Source of the DNA: Candidatus Auribacterota bacterium
Lineage (GTDB): Bacteria; Auribacterota; JAFGBW01
Assembly: GCA_016932965.1 (NCBI GenBank)
Contig: JAFGBW010000024.1
Span: 1-17,086, forward strand
DNA length: 17,086 bases
Reading direction: 5' to 3'
The notes under the pieces are model-generated. The model searched no databases. It was not told where the DNA came from and worked only from the letters and a program-made list of their open reading frames with translations. Position numbers and translations under genes: made by a program. The stretch's first letter is position 1; the number at the start of each line of letters is the position of its first letter. Of the stretch, positions 1 through 7,774 are shown one piece after another.

Positions 1-810
1 AAACCCTATGCCAGCATTAATTTCATCACTTGTCATGACGGATTCACCCTGGAGGACCTGGTGAGTTACAATGAAAAACACAATGAGGCCAATTTTGAGA
101 ATAACAATGACGGTACCAATGAGAATTACAGTTGGAATTGCGGAATCGAGGGGCCGACGGATGACATAAATGTCCTTGCTTTACGCGAAAGGCAAAAAAG
201 GAATCTTCTATCCACTTTATTTCTGTCCCAGGGAGTCCCCATGCTTTTAGGCGGTGATGAGATCGGTCTTACGCATCTCGGCAACAATAATGTTTATTGT
301 CAGGATAATGAGTTAAACTGGATAGACTGGAATCTCACAAAAGAAAAACAGGAACTGCTTGATTTCACCAGGCGTCTCATACGATTGCGCCGTGAACAGA
401 TGGTATTCCGCAGGAGGAATTTTTTTCATGGCCGGGTCATTCGCGGATTGAATGTCAAGGACATTTCATGGATCAATACTGACGGTAAGGAAATGACCGA
501 TGAAATCTGGAATTCTTCGATGATCAAGTGCCTGGGGGTCATATTGGCCGGGGATGCCATAAATGAGGTGGATGAATATGGGGAACGGATAGAAGGTGAA
601 TCCGTCCTTTTACTGATGAACGCTTCATCGGAGGACATCAAATTTGTTTTGCCGCCGTTGCACAGCGGATTTTCATGGGAGCTTTGTCTGGATACGTTTA
701 ATTTAAAACAGGATATCCAGGATCTACAGGGCGGACAGGAATACGAGCTTAAGAACCGTTCCATGGCTATATTTATTCTTGTTGAAAACCCCGAGAAAAA
801 GGGATCATGA
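1..810 (+). CDS. glgX: Glycogen debranching enzyme GlgX/TreX, C-terminal part (5' end outside window)
   Basis: This GH13 isoamylase-type enzyme hydrolyses alpha-1,6 branch points in glycogen or maltooligosaccharides in the cytoplasm. The reading frame is open from base 1 (KPYASINFITCHDGFTLEDL), so the start and the first catalytic motifs lie upstream. In the visible 269 residues the HDGFTL motif (fragment residues 12-17) carries the conserved His-Asp pair. The GVPMLLGGDEIG stretch and GNNNVYCQDNE further on are typical of GlgX/TreX. The remaining roughly 130 residues form the C-terminal beta domain. The stop codon overlaps the next start as ATGA, so it is co-translated with treY. Together with TreY it belongs to the TreX-TreY-TreZ trehalose route; GlgX used only for glycogen breakdown is the alternative. 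Family assignment is firm, but the exact branch (GlgX or TreX) is not decidable here. Confidence 0.93.
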   Translation, partial: KPYASINFITCHDGFTLEDLVSYNEKHNEANFENNNDGTNENYSWNCGIEGPTDDINVLALRERQKRNLLSTLFLSQGVPMLLGGDEIGLTHLGNNNVYCQDNELNWIDWNLTKEKQELLDFTRRLIRLRREQMVFRRRNFFHGRVIRGLNVKDISWINTDGKEMTDEIWNSSMIKCLGVILAGDAINEVDEYGERIEGESVLLLMNASSEDIKFVLPPLHSGFSWELCLDTFNLKQDIQDLQGGQEYELKNRSMAIFILVENPEKKGS

Positions 811-3800
811 ATATCGCCGCTCCCAATCTCGAAAATAAACCTTCTGATGATGCTCCGAAGAAAAAGACATTCAGCGAAGAGAAGTTACGCGCCTTTATTT
901 TAAAAAAGATCAGGACCATCTTTATTCCCTCCTCTGTTTACAGGTTGCAGTTGAATCGGGAGTTTACCCTGAAAAAGGCCTCGGTGCTCCTATCCTATTT
1001 GAAGAAGCTGGGAATTCATGCTGTATACTGTTCTCCTTTTTTTCAGGCTGCTCCGGGCAGCATGCATGGTTACAACGTTACGGACCCGAATCAGATTAAT
1101 AAAGAGCTGGGCTCATGGGAGGATTATCTGCATTTCTGTGATAAATTGTCCCAGAGTTCAATGGGGCAGATCGCTGATATCGTTCCCAATCATATGGGGA
1201 TAACGGGCAACAACAATCCCTGGTGGCAGGACGTTCTGGAAAACGGTCAGAGCTCGTTATATGCTGATTATTTCGATGTCAATTGGAATCCGGTGAAACA
1301 GGAGCTGGCCCATAAGGTTCTGATTCCGGTTTTAGGAGATTTTTACGGCAAGGTTCTCGAAAATCAGGAACTGTTTCTCCATTATCAAAAAGGCGGTTTT
1401 TATCTGTCCTATTATGACCATCAATTCCCAGTCGATCCCAAAACGTATCCTGATATTCTGGATGATCCGGACAATTATCTTGTCAAGAATATGGGAGACA
1501 AGAATCCTGATCTGATTGAATTATTGAGCATCATCACCGCATTTAAAAATCTGCCTTCTTCCCATGAAATCCTTCAGGAGAAAAAAATGGAGCGCAGCAG
1601 GGAAAAGGAAATCGCGAAACAGAGACTTGATCAGCTGGTGGGACGCTGTGAAGATATTCGGGTGTTCATTGACGGCAGGTTACTTATTTATAACGGCAAT
1701 AAAAATGATCTTAAAAGTTTTGATGCGATGGATCAGCTGTTAAACCAGCAGCCCTACCGTCTCGCTTATTGGTCCGTCGCTTTTCAGGAGATCAATTACA
1801 GGCGTTTTTTTGATATCAATGACCTGGCCGCCCTCCGTATTGAGGATGAAAAAGTCTTCCTCCATCATCATGAGCTGCTTTTCAGACTGATCCAGGAGGG
1901 AAAAATCAATGGATTGCGCATTGATCATCCTGACGGGCTGTATGATCCGTCCTTATATTTTAAGAGACTTCAGAGGGAATATCTTCTGCAGATGCTCATG
2001 AAGGAATTTGAAGAGCAATTGAGGCCGGAAGGGGATTCCTCCTCTGCCAGGGAAGAGATCGACAAGGATTCGGTGAGACAGGTTTTGGACGGACTGTTCA
2101 CCAATGAATTCTTATCTTCACCGCCTTTTTATATCGTAGCAGAAAAAATTCTGGACCGGAATGAGACTATGCCGGGAAATTGGAGTATTCACGGGACAGT
2201 GGGTTACGATTACATGAACGCTCTGAACGGTCTTTTTGTCAAGCGGTGCAATGAAAAGAGGTTTGCCGATCTTTACGAGAATTTTATCGGTCATGCCATT
2301 GATTACGAAGGCCTGGTTTACGACAAGAAGAATTATTTCTGCCAGCTGTATATGGCTAGTGAGATCAATGAACTGGGACACAGGCTGGATTTTATTTCTG
2401 AAACAAACAGAAATTACAGGGATTTCACCAGGAACGATCTGACCACGGCAATCAGGGAGGTGATCGCGGGATTTCCCGTGTACAGGACGTATGTATCATC
2501 GGATGGACTCAAGATTTCAGAAAGGGATGAAAAAAATATTCATGCGGCTATTGCCAGGGCCAGAAACAGGACGCCGGCATTGCATTCCGCGGTCTATGAT
2601 TTTCTGGAAAATGCCCTTTTATTGCGTTTGAATATCGAGCCGGGAAGCGAAGAAATGAAATTATATAAGGATTTTTTGCTGCGTTTTCAGCAGCTTTCAG
2701 GGCCGATCATGGCTAAAGGCCTCGAGGACACTTCGTTTTATGTTTACAACAGATTGATTTCTTTGAATGAGGTCGGAGGAGATCCGTTTTATTTTGGATA
2801 CACGGTGCCGGATTTTCATGAGCATAATTTGTCGCGGAACAGGCGCTGGCCCTGCAGCATGCTGTCCAGTTCCACTCATGATACCAAGCGGAGCGAAGAT
2901 GTCAGGATGAGGATCAATGTGCTGAGCGAGATTCCGGATGAATGGGAACAGAAAATCAAAGAATGGGCCGATATCAACCAAAAGTATAAGACTTTCATCA
3001 ATGAAGTTGCCGAACCCCGTCGCAACACGGAATATTTTATTTACCAGACGCTGGTCGGGATCTGGCCGGACAATCCTGTTGGATCTGAAACAGGCAGGCT
3101 TTTTATAAGACGGATATGGCAGTATGTATTGAAATCCATCCGCGAAGCGAAAATCTATACGAATTGGCTCAAGCCGAACGAGGAATATGAAAAGGCAGTC
3201 GAATCCTTTGTCGCATCCATTTTGTCGGAAGGTGAGGAAAACGGGTTTTTGAAAAGTTTCGCTGCCTTTCAGGAGAGAGTATCCTTTTTAGGCAAGCTCA
3301 ACAGTCTTTCTGCGACGCTGATTAAAATGGCTTCGCCGGGCGTGGTGGATATTTACCAGGGGAATGAAACCTGGAATTATTGTCTGGTGGACCCGGATAA
3401 CAGAAAACCGGTTGATTATAAAGGACGGAAGGATCTTCTATCCGGGATCAGAAAAAAGGATGATGAAAACAGGGTAGACCAGATGAGTTTTGGCGCCGTG
3501 ACGCCGGATAACATGAAACACTTAAAATTTTATTATACGATGAAAGGCCTGTTGTTCAGACGAAAGCATAAAGATTTGTTTGTGGGAGGGGAATACATAC
3601 CCGTAGATGTCAAAGGGCCTAAGCGGGAGAATATCATTGCGTTCATCCGCAAGTACGGAAAAGACTTGGTTCTTCTTGCGGCATTGAGATTTTTTTCAGA
3701 GTTGCTCCCGGATGAAAGTGATATCATCAATTCCCAGATCCTTTCAGGTACCGAGCTTATCTGGCCAAAAAATATTGAATCCAAACACGGACTCCGTGAT

Positions 3801-3917
3801 ATCATCCGGGAAAATATCATCACCACGGAATCAAAGGGCGAGGATACGGTTATCAGGGCCTCTGATTTGTTTCAGAGCACTTGCGTCTGCATGTTGACTG
3901 CTGATGTCGAAGAATGA
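807..3917 (+). CDS. treY: Maltooligosyl trehalose synthase TreY
   Basis: A GH13 enzyme that isomerises the reducing-end alpha-1,4 bond of maltooligosaccharides to an alpha,alpha-1,1 bond, giving maltooligosyltrehalose, which TreZ then cleaves to trehalose. The 1036-residue product starts the catalytic barrel near residue 42 (SSVYRLQL). It contains APGSMHGY (82-89), DIVPNHMG (124-131), LRIDHPDGL with nucleophile Asp373, IVAEKIL with acid/base Glu446, and HDTKRSED (691-698) with the transition-state Asp692. AKGLEDTSFY before it and SPGVVDIYQGNE after it are TreY-specific. It is longer than the roughly 700-850 residues common in the family, with a polar N-terminal extension (1-40) and long inter-motif loops. 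The 4 bp overlap with glgX supports the start. treZ is not downstream; it may be upstream of the window. Confidence 0.95.
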   Translation: MNIAAPNLENKPSDDAPKKKTFSEEKLRAFILKKIRTIFIPSSVYRLQLNREFTLKKASVLLSYLKKLGIHAVYCSPFFQAAPGSMHGYNVTDPNQINKELGSWEDYLHFCDKLSQSSMGQIADIVPNHMGITGNNNPWWQDVLENGQSSLYADYFDVNWNPVKQELAHKVLIPVLGDFYGKVLENQELFLHYQKGGFYLSYYDHQFPVDPKTYPDILDDPDNYLVKNMGDKNPDLIELLSIITAFKNLPSSHEILQEKKMERSREKEIAKQRLDQLVGRCEDIRVFIDGRLLIYNGNKNDLKSFDAMDQLLNQQPYRLAYWSVAFQEINYRRFFDINDLAALRIEDEKVFLHHHELLFRLIQEGKINGLRIDHPDGLYDPSLYFKRLQREYLLQMLMKEFEEQLRPEGDSSSAREEIDKDSVRQVLDGLFTNEFLSSPPFYIVAEKILDRNETMPGNWSIHGTVGYDYMNALNGLFVKRCNEKRFADLYENFIGHAIDYEGLVYDKKNYFCQLYMASEINELGHRLDFISETNRNYRDFTRNDLTTAIREVIAGFPVYRTYVSSDGLKISERDEKNIHAAIARARNRTPALHSAVYDFLENALLLRLNIEPGSEEMKLYKDFLLRFQQLSGPIMAKGLEDTSFYVYNRLISLNEVGGDPFYFGYTVPDFHEHNLSRNRRWPCSMLSSSTHDTKRSEDVRMRINVLSEIPDEWEQKIKEWADINQKYKTFINEVAEPRRNTEYFIYQTLVGIWPDNPVGSETGRLFIRRIWQYVLKSIREAKIYTNWLKPNEEYEKAVESFVASILSEGEENGFLKSFAAFQERVSFLGKLNSLSATLIKMASPGVVDIYQGNETWNYCLVDPDNRKPVDYKGRKDLLSGIRKKDDENRVDQMSFGAVTPDNMKHLKFYYTMKGLLFRRKHKDLFVGGEYIPVDVKGPKRENIIAFIRKYGKDLVLLAALRFFSELLPDESDIINSQILSGTELIWPKNIESKHGLRDIIRENIITTESKGEDTVIRASDLFQSTCVCMLTADVEE

Positions 3918-3963
3918 CGCAGATACGGATATTTAATCCGATAAAGCATCAGCGTCAATTTTT
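3915..3963 (+). terminator. Hairpin terminator after treY
   Basis: TGACGC (3915-3920, starting at the treY stop codon) pairs with GCGTCA (3952-3957). Inside it, CGGAT and ATCCG (3927-3931 / 3936-3940) make a second stem. A short T run (3959-3963) follows. This is a plausible intrinsic terminator for glgX-treY; the mismatched middle and the short T run lower confidence. Confidence 0.55.
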
Positions 3964-4008
3964 CCGTGGCAAAGGCTGACTGCGATGGAAGTATCTGAAA
4001 ATAAATTT

Positions 4009-4177
4009 ACCACGGAGGGAATCGGGAAAAGTTTTGAGTTGTGAGTGTTGAGTTATGAGTTAACAAATGAAATTTCATTTAACTCAAAGTTGGACTACGG
4101 ACATCCTGTCCTTGCCTTTCAGTCAGGCAAGCTGTCCCTCTTCGACATCCCGTCTTGAGTCGTGTCCTTCGTGGTGG
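4009..4177. repeat. ACCACGAAG-type inverted repeat pair, copy 1
   Basis: The left arm ACCACGGAGGGA (4009-4020) is a degenerate inverse of the right arm CGTGTCCTTCGTGGTGG (4161-4177). Inside the left arm lies TTGAGTTATGAGTTA (4048-4062), found again exactly at 11602-11616 in copy 3. AAATGAAATTTCATTT (4065-4080) is a perfect 16 bp palindrome. There is no open reading frame of note in this stretch. Confidence 0.5.
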
Positions 4178-4191
4178 AATAAAGATAGGTA

Positions 4192-4225
4192 ACATTAGCT
4201 TCACAAGAGTGGGGCTAACGTTGAA
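4192..4225. other. Imperfect hairpin in intergenic DNA
   Basis: TTAGC and GCTAA flanked by AAC and GTT form a stem with one mismatch and a loop of about 14 bases. No T run follows, so it does not look like an intrinsic terminator. A short TA microsatellite lies just after it, near 4246-4258. Function unknown. Confidence 0.3.
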
Positions 4226-4296
4226 CCAAATCCGCCCCCCGTACACATATATATATAGTCTGTCGTTTGCAAGCGTTGGTTATCCTTTTATTTTTT

Positions 4297-4559
4297 AACC
4301 ACGAAAAACACTAAAAGCACGAAAGTTTTTCTCAGCTTTCGCTTCGAAAAATGATAAGAATGAAATCATTTTTTTTAGAGCTTTTTATTTTATTATTTTT
4401 AAAATTTGAATCACCTAAAAATCAATTATGTCTTCTGAAAAATTTAATGTTCATTTCTAAAATTAATCCTAAAAGCACGAAATTATTCTCTAGGATCAAT
4501 AATTCTTAAACATGATTTAAAAAACAATCTTTTTCGTGTCTTTCGTGCATTTCGTGGTT
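4297..4559. repeat. ACCACGAA-type inverted repeat pair, copy 2
   Basis: The left arm at 4297-4325 begins AACCACGAAAAACACTAAAA. The right arm at 4529-4559 ends in TTTCGTGGTT and is its approximate inverse complement. A partial third unit, TAAAAGCACGAAA, occurs at 4470-4482 and repeats 4312-4324 exactly. The 200 bases between the arms are very AT-rich and hold no supported gene. Confidence 0.65.
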
Positions 4560-4606
4560 TCAAATTTTTATATTCATATGGATAACAATGAAATTATATG
4601 AATGTT

Positions 4607-4635
4607 ATGCCATATTCAGTGGCTTTATATAAGAG
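4607..4635 (+). promoter_or_regulatory. Leader motif shared with the purine permease gene
   Basis: ATGCCATATTCAGTGGCTT followed by TATATAAGAG closely matches 11765-11797 upstream of the permease, and both lie shortly downstream of a repeat right arm. GCCA and TGGC can pair. The motif could be a promoter with an unfamiliar sigma factor, an operator, or a further module of the repeat. Its function is inferred only from recurrence. Confidence 0.35.
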
Positions 4636-4677
4636 ACGTTGAGCCGATCATCCTTTCAATCCGCCGGCATGGTCTTT

Positions 4678-4710
4678 GACAATTGACTTTTTTCCATTGT
4701 CTGCTATAGC
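4678..4710 (+). promoter_or_regulatory. Candidate promoter overlapping an inverted repeat, upstream of the DHp operon
   Basis: TTGACT (4683-4688) and TATAGC (4705-4710) are spaced 16 bases apart, resembling a sigma-70-type promoter. GACAAT (4678-4683) and ATTGTC (4696-4701) form an inverted repeat around the -35 box, which could be an operator. A second small hairpin, CTCTA / TAGAG, lies at 4721-4737. The -10 match is only moderate. Confidence 0.35.
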
Positions 4711-4790
4711 CTGAGAGCTGCTCTATGCATCCTAGAGATTGGATACAGAAATAAATTTATTATCGTTCGGAATAATGATAAGACTCGGGT

Positions 4791-6200
4791 ATGAACGGAT
4801 ATCTTGATTTCATCATACAGCATGCGTTTTTTTGTGTTCAACTGCTGACCGGAGTTTGCTGGCTGATCATCTATTTGAGTCTGGAGAAGGCGGATAGCTC
4901 CTATCCATTTTCAGAGAGAAGTTTTCTATTTTTAGGTCTGCTTTTCATTTTTCTTTCCTTTTATTCCGATCTGACCCCCTTGATCACCATTGTATCGGCG
5001 GTCGGTAGTTTGATGCTTATATTTCATGTGGCAAGCTGGTTTCAACTCGTTTGGTTTCGGCTTGTTGCTTCTGTTATTTTGTTCCCCTTTCTGCTGGCAG
5101 GACTGATTGTTTTTTTTCATTACGCCATTCTTTATTATTTTCAAAAGACAGGGGCCGAGTTGGTTTTTCTTTCTTTTACACTGGCCATGCTGATCAATCC
5201 TCTTCTGTTATTTTTCTCTTTTTGCTGGAATCGTATTGAGAAGAAGAAAGGATACATCATCCCGTCCGAGACGGAGATTTTTAAAATTTTTGATTTCAAA
5301 AGGATTGATTTCTTCGGTGAAGATTTTCTCCTGCAGTGGGTACGGATTCTTTCTTCGCATTTCAAGGATTTTCATTGGTTGGCCTTGGGTGTTTTAAACC
5401 AGGATGATCTGTCGTTTGAAGTCTTTGATCCTGCGGATCCGTCTGATTCCAGCCGTCCCGGTCAACATTTTTCTTTTCCTCCAAAACTGGCTGCCGGGGT
5501 TTCTTCCATGAACAAACCGCTGACGAAGAAAGGATGGTCTGGCAAAGGGGCCGGGTTCATAAAGGAATGGATGGATTTTTTTAAACAATGCACGGGCCTG
5601 AATGAATGTGATCTGGTGATGCCTTTGAGGACGAAAAATAACGTTTCATGTTTTCTTTTTCTTAAAATGTCGGAAGGACATTCAGACGCCCCGTCTCAAG
5701 ACGAATTGGATCGTCTGAATCGGGTTTTTCAATTATTGCTGAACATGCTTGAACAGTTGGGGGATGAAAAAGATATCCGTGAGATGTTTACTCAAACCAG
5801 GGATAAAAAAGGGAGTTATGATCTGATGGCGAAAAAGATAGAGGAGGTCAATGAGGCATTGAGCGATCTTCAGAAAAAACAGCAGAAATTGATTGCCACT
5901 GAACGTTGGATATCCCTGTCTCAGATCACAGTCACATTGAATCATGAGATCAATAATCCTTTGACTCACATTTTAGGGATGTCGCAGATTTTAAAGGCGA
6001 AAATGAACAAAGGCCATGAAATCAGAAAAGAAACATTCCTCAAGGATATTGAATCCATTTTTCATCAATGTCAGCGGATCTCCGAAATCATTAAAAGCCT
6101 GAGACGGATTTCCACTCCTGTAACCGAGAAGTATCTTCCTGAAATTGAGATGATCAAGCTGGATATCCCTCATGGAGAGATGAACAGTGAAAATGGATAA
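4791..6200 (+). CDS. Membrane protein with GAF-like region and histidine-kinase DHp segment, no ATPase domain
   Basis: A 469-residue protein with about five hydrophobic helices (about 7-30, 43-58, 62-81, 91-118, 123-145). A soluble region at about 175-320 could be GAF-like. A polar helix, probably coiled coil, follows at 343-370, then a DHp segment (371-442). The H-box reads LNHEINNPLTHILG, with His385 as the expected phospho-acceptor. The chain stops 27 residues after the DHp, so the N, G1 and G2 boxes of the catalytic ATPase are absent; the next reading frame does not supply them. It could be a phosphotransfer protein in the manner of Spo0B/ChpT, a partner of a kinase encoded elsewhere, or a non-phosphorylating sensor. 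ATG 4791 is the first start after an in-frame stop at 4779; no good ribosome site precedes it. The next gene overlaps by 14 bp. Confidence 0.85.
   Translation: MNGYLDFIIQHAFFCVQLLTGVCWLIIYLSLEKADSSYPFSERSFLFLGLLFIFLSFYSDLTPLITIVSAVGSLMLIFHVASWFQLVWFRLVASVILFPFLLAGLIVFFHYAILYYFQKTGAELVFLSFTLAMLINPLLLFFSFCWNRIEKKKGYIIPSETEIFKIFDFKRIDFFGEDFLLQWVRILSSHFKDFHWLALGVLNQDDLSFEVFDPADPSDSSRPGQHFSFPPKLAAGVSSMNKPLTKKGWSGKGAGFIKEWMDFFKQCTGLNECDLVMPLRTKNNVSCFLFLKMSEGHSDAPSQDELDRLNRVFQLLLNMLEQLGDEKDIREMFTQTRDKKGSYDLMAKKIEEVNEALSDLQKKQQKLIATERWISLSQITVTLNHEINNPLTHILGMSQILKAKMNKGHEIRKETFLKDIESIFHQCQRISEIIKSLRRISTPVTEKYLPEIEMIKLDIPHGEMNSENG
6174..6189 (+). promoter_or_regulatory. Ribosome binding site supporting a GTG start
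   Basis: GGAGAGA (6174-6180) lies six bases before GTG 6187 and twelve before ATG 6193. The spacing favours GTG as the start of the second DHp gene, inside the end of the first gene. Confidence 0.5.
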
Positions 6201-7245
6201 TAAAACACGATGGATCCTGCTTTTAATGTTGTTGCTGTTGGGGCTCCTTCTTCCTTTGACTGTCATGCCGGGGATTTCGTTTTTTCAGATGATTGGATTT
6301 GTTGTATTGTTTTCGCTGTCGTTGTTCATCTTTTCCTTTATAATCCAGTGGGGTATGAGGGTGATTTCCCGTTTCATTTATCTATCTGTTCATGATTTTT
6401 TATTCCGTCTGAAGATCTGTCGTGAACATATGGTTTCTATTTTACATATGGAGGAATTCTTTTTCTTTTTATCAGGCTTGTGGCATGAATTTTTTAACGC
6501 ATCGGATTTTTTTATCCTCATTCTGAATCATAGTGAAAAATGGTACCGGATCGTTTCAAGCAAAGAGGATCATTTTTACCGCCTGGAAAGTCAGACCGAT
6601 CAATTGCTGGATTATCTTCATGCGGTCTTGCCTGGAAAGGAAGCCCACTGGAAGAGGAAAAAAAGATACGATGATATTTTAAGGATATTGAATCAAAGTT
6701 TATGCGTGAATCATCTGCTTGAGTTTTCAGGTAGGGACGTGATTTATGTTTTGGGTTTTTATTCCCCCAAGTTGATGAAAAACGAGGAAATCAGCCGGAT
6801 ACGTGAAGAAGGGCCTTTTTTGGCATTTTGTCTGGATCAGATTCTTTATTTTGAGCATCACAAGAACTGTATCCTGCATCATCTTGGAATCCAGAATGGT
6901 CAAAACTGGAATATCCAGGAATTGAAAAATCAGAATCTGATTCTGCAATACGCTTATGACAGGATTAAAAAACTTCAGGATGAATTGCTGATCAAGGAAA
7001 AAAAGGCCGCGGTCATCAAATTCGCTATTTCCCTGGACGATGAAATTTCCAATCCGCTGACCAACCTGATCATGTCAGTGCAGTATCATCTTGAAAAATA
7101 TAGAACGGATCATGATCCTCATGACAGTCATCATCATGAACGGCTTTTAGATATCATCATCGAGCAGTCCTTGAGAATCAAGAGCATCCTCGATCAATTG
7201 AGGGAAGTCACGGAAGGGCATGTGAGAAATACAACAGCAGGGTAG
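6187..7245 (+). CDS. Second DHp-like membrane protein, phospho-acceptor His replaced by Asp, no ATPase domain
   Basis: A 352-residue protein with the same plan as its upstream neighbour. It has two hydrophobic segments near the N-terminus (about 9-28 and 30-54), a soluble region with no motif I recognise (70-235), a polar helix (245-275) and a DHp-like helical pair (275-342). The H-box equivalent reads ISLDDEISNPLTNLI. Asp285 (codon GAT, 7039-7041) stands where the neighbour has His385 (CAT), a one-base codon difference, while the following Glu and NPLT are kept. The protein ends ten residues after the second helix; no ATP-binding boxes follow. It cannot be a conventional histidine kinase and is better described as a degenerate paralogue that may heterodimerise with the first protein. 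The overlap indicates translational coupling. The GTG start is preferred from the ribosome site; ATG 6193 would remove two residues. Confidence 0.82.
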   Translation: MKMDNKTRWILLLMLLLLGLLLPLTVMPGISFFQMIGFVVLFSLSLFIFSFIIQWGMRVISRFIYLSVHDFLFRLKICREHMVSILHMEEFFFFLSGLWHEFFNASDFFILILNHSEKWYRIVSSKEDHFYRLESQTDQLLDYLHAVLPGKEAHWKRKKRYDDILRILNQSLCVNHLLEFSGRDVIYVLGFYSPKLMKNEEISRIREEGPFLAFCLDQILYFEHHKNCILHHLGIQNGQNWNIQELKNQNLILQYAYDRIKKLQDELLIKEKKAAVIKFAISLDDEISNPLTNLIMSVQYHLEKYRTDHDPHDSHHHERLLDIIIEQSLRIKSILDQLREVTEGHVRNTTAG

Positions 7246-7252
7246 TCAGCAA

Positions 7253-7774
7253 ATGGCAGGAGAAGAAATATTCGATATTGTAGATCCTGACACGAACAGG
7301 GTCCTTGGACAAGCTGACAGAAAGAAGGTTCATGGGAATCCGTCCCTGGTTCATCAGGCCGTGCATGTTCTTGTTTTTAACAATGCCGGGCATCTTTATC
7401 TTCAGAAAAGATCCCCTCATAAAGATATCCAGCCTGATAAATGGGATACTTCCGTAGGAGGGCATGTCCAATCCGGCGAATCGCTTGTGGAGGCGGTCCG
7501 GCGTGAGACAATGGAAGAATTGAATATTTGTCCGTCTGAATTCATTCATCTTTATCAGTATTTGATGTCTAATTCCCTTGAAACGGAGCTGGTTAATACT
7601 TATAAGATCGTTTATAACGATTCGCTTATCCCTAATCCTGAAGAGATAACGGAAGGCAGATTCTGGACACCGGAGGAAATTGAACGGAATTTGAATCAAG
7701 GCGTATTCACTCCCAATTTTGAAGAAGAATGGATCAAATATAAGGAAGATCAAAATGACAGCCCAACTCATTGA
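7253..7774 (+). CDS. Nudix hydrolase, YfcD / isopentenyl-diphosphate isomerase-like branch
   Basis: Nudix proteins cleave nucleoside-diphosphate-linked compounds or, in the Idi branch, isomerise isopentenyl diphosphate. The 173-residue chain opens with EEIFDIVDPDTNRVLGQADR, as in YfcD-type proteins. It carries a complete Nudix box at 70-92: Gly70, then Glu76, then the RETMEEL stretch with Arg84, Glu85, Glu88 and Glu89, which bind the divalent metal. QKRSPHKDIQPDKWDTSVGG just before the box is characteristic of this subgroup. The substrate cannot be read from sequence; the Cys and Glu pattern of true Idi was not evident, so a hydrolase is preferred. It starts 7 bases after the preceding stop with a weak AGGG site (7239-7242) and overlaps folD by 20 bp, so it is in the same operon. 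Confidence 0.88.
   Translation: MAGEEIFDIVDPDTNRVLGQADRKKVHGNPSLVHQAVHVLVFNNAGHLYLQKRSPHKDIQPDKWDTSVGGHVQSGESLVEAVRRETMEELNICPSEFIHLYQYLMSNSLETELVNTYKIVYNDSLIPNPEEITEGRFWTPEEIERNLNQGVFTPNFEEEWIKYKEDQNDSPTH

Noticed and set aside
4297-4559. CRISPR array
   Set aside because: Units are degenerate, inverted rather than direct, and without regular spacers; no cas genes.
3918-4790. A small protein gene in the long gap
   Set aside because: No frame with a ribosome site and protein-like composition was seen; the region is repeats and AT-rich DNA.
7719-7754. FolD start at the earlier ATG
   Set aside because: Adds 12 residues not seen in the family; a ribosome site precedes ATG 7755 with ideal spacing.
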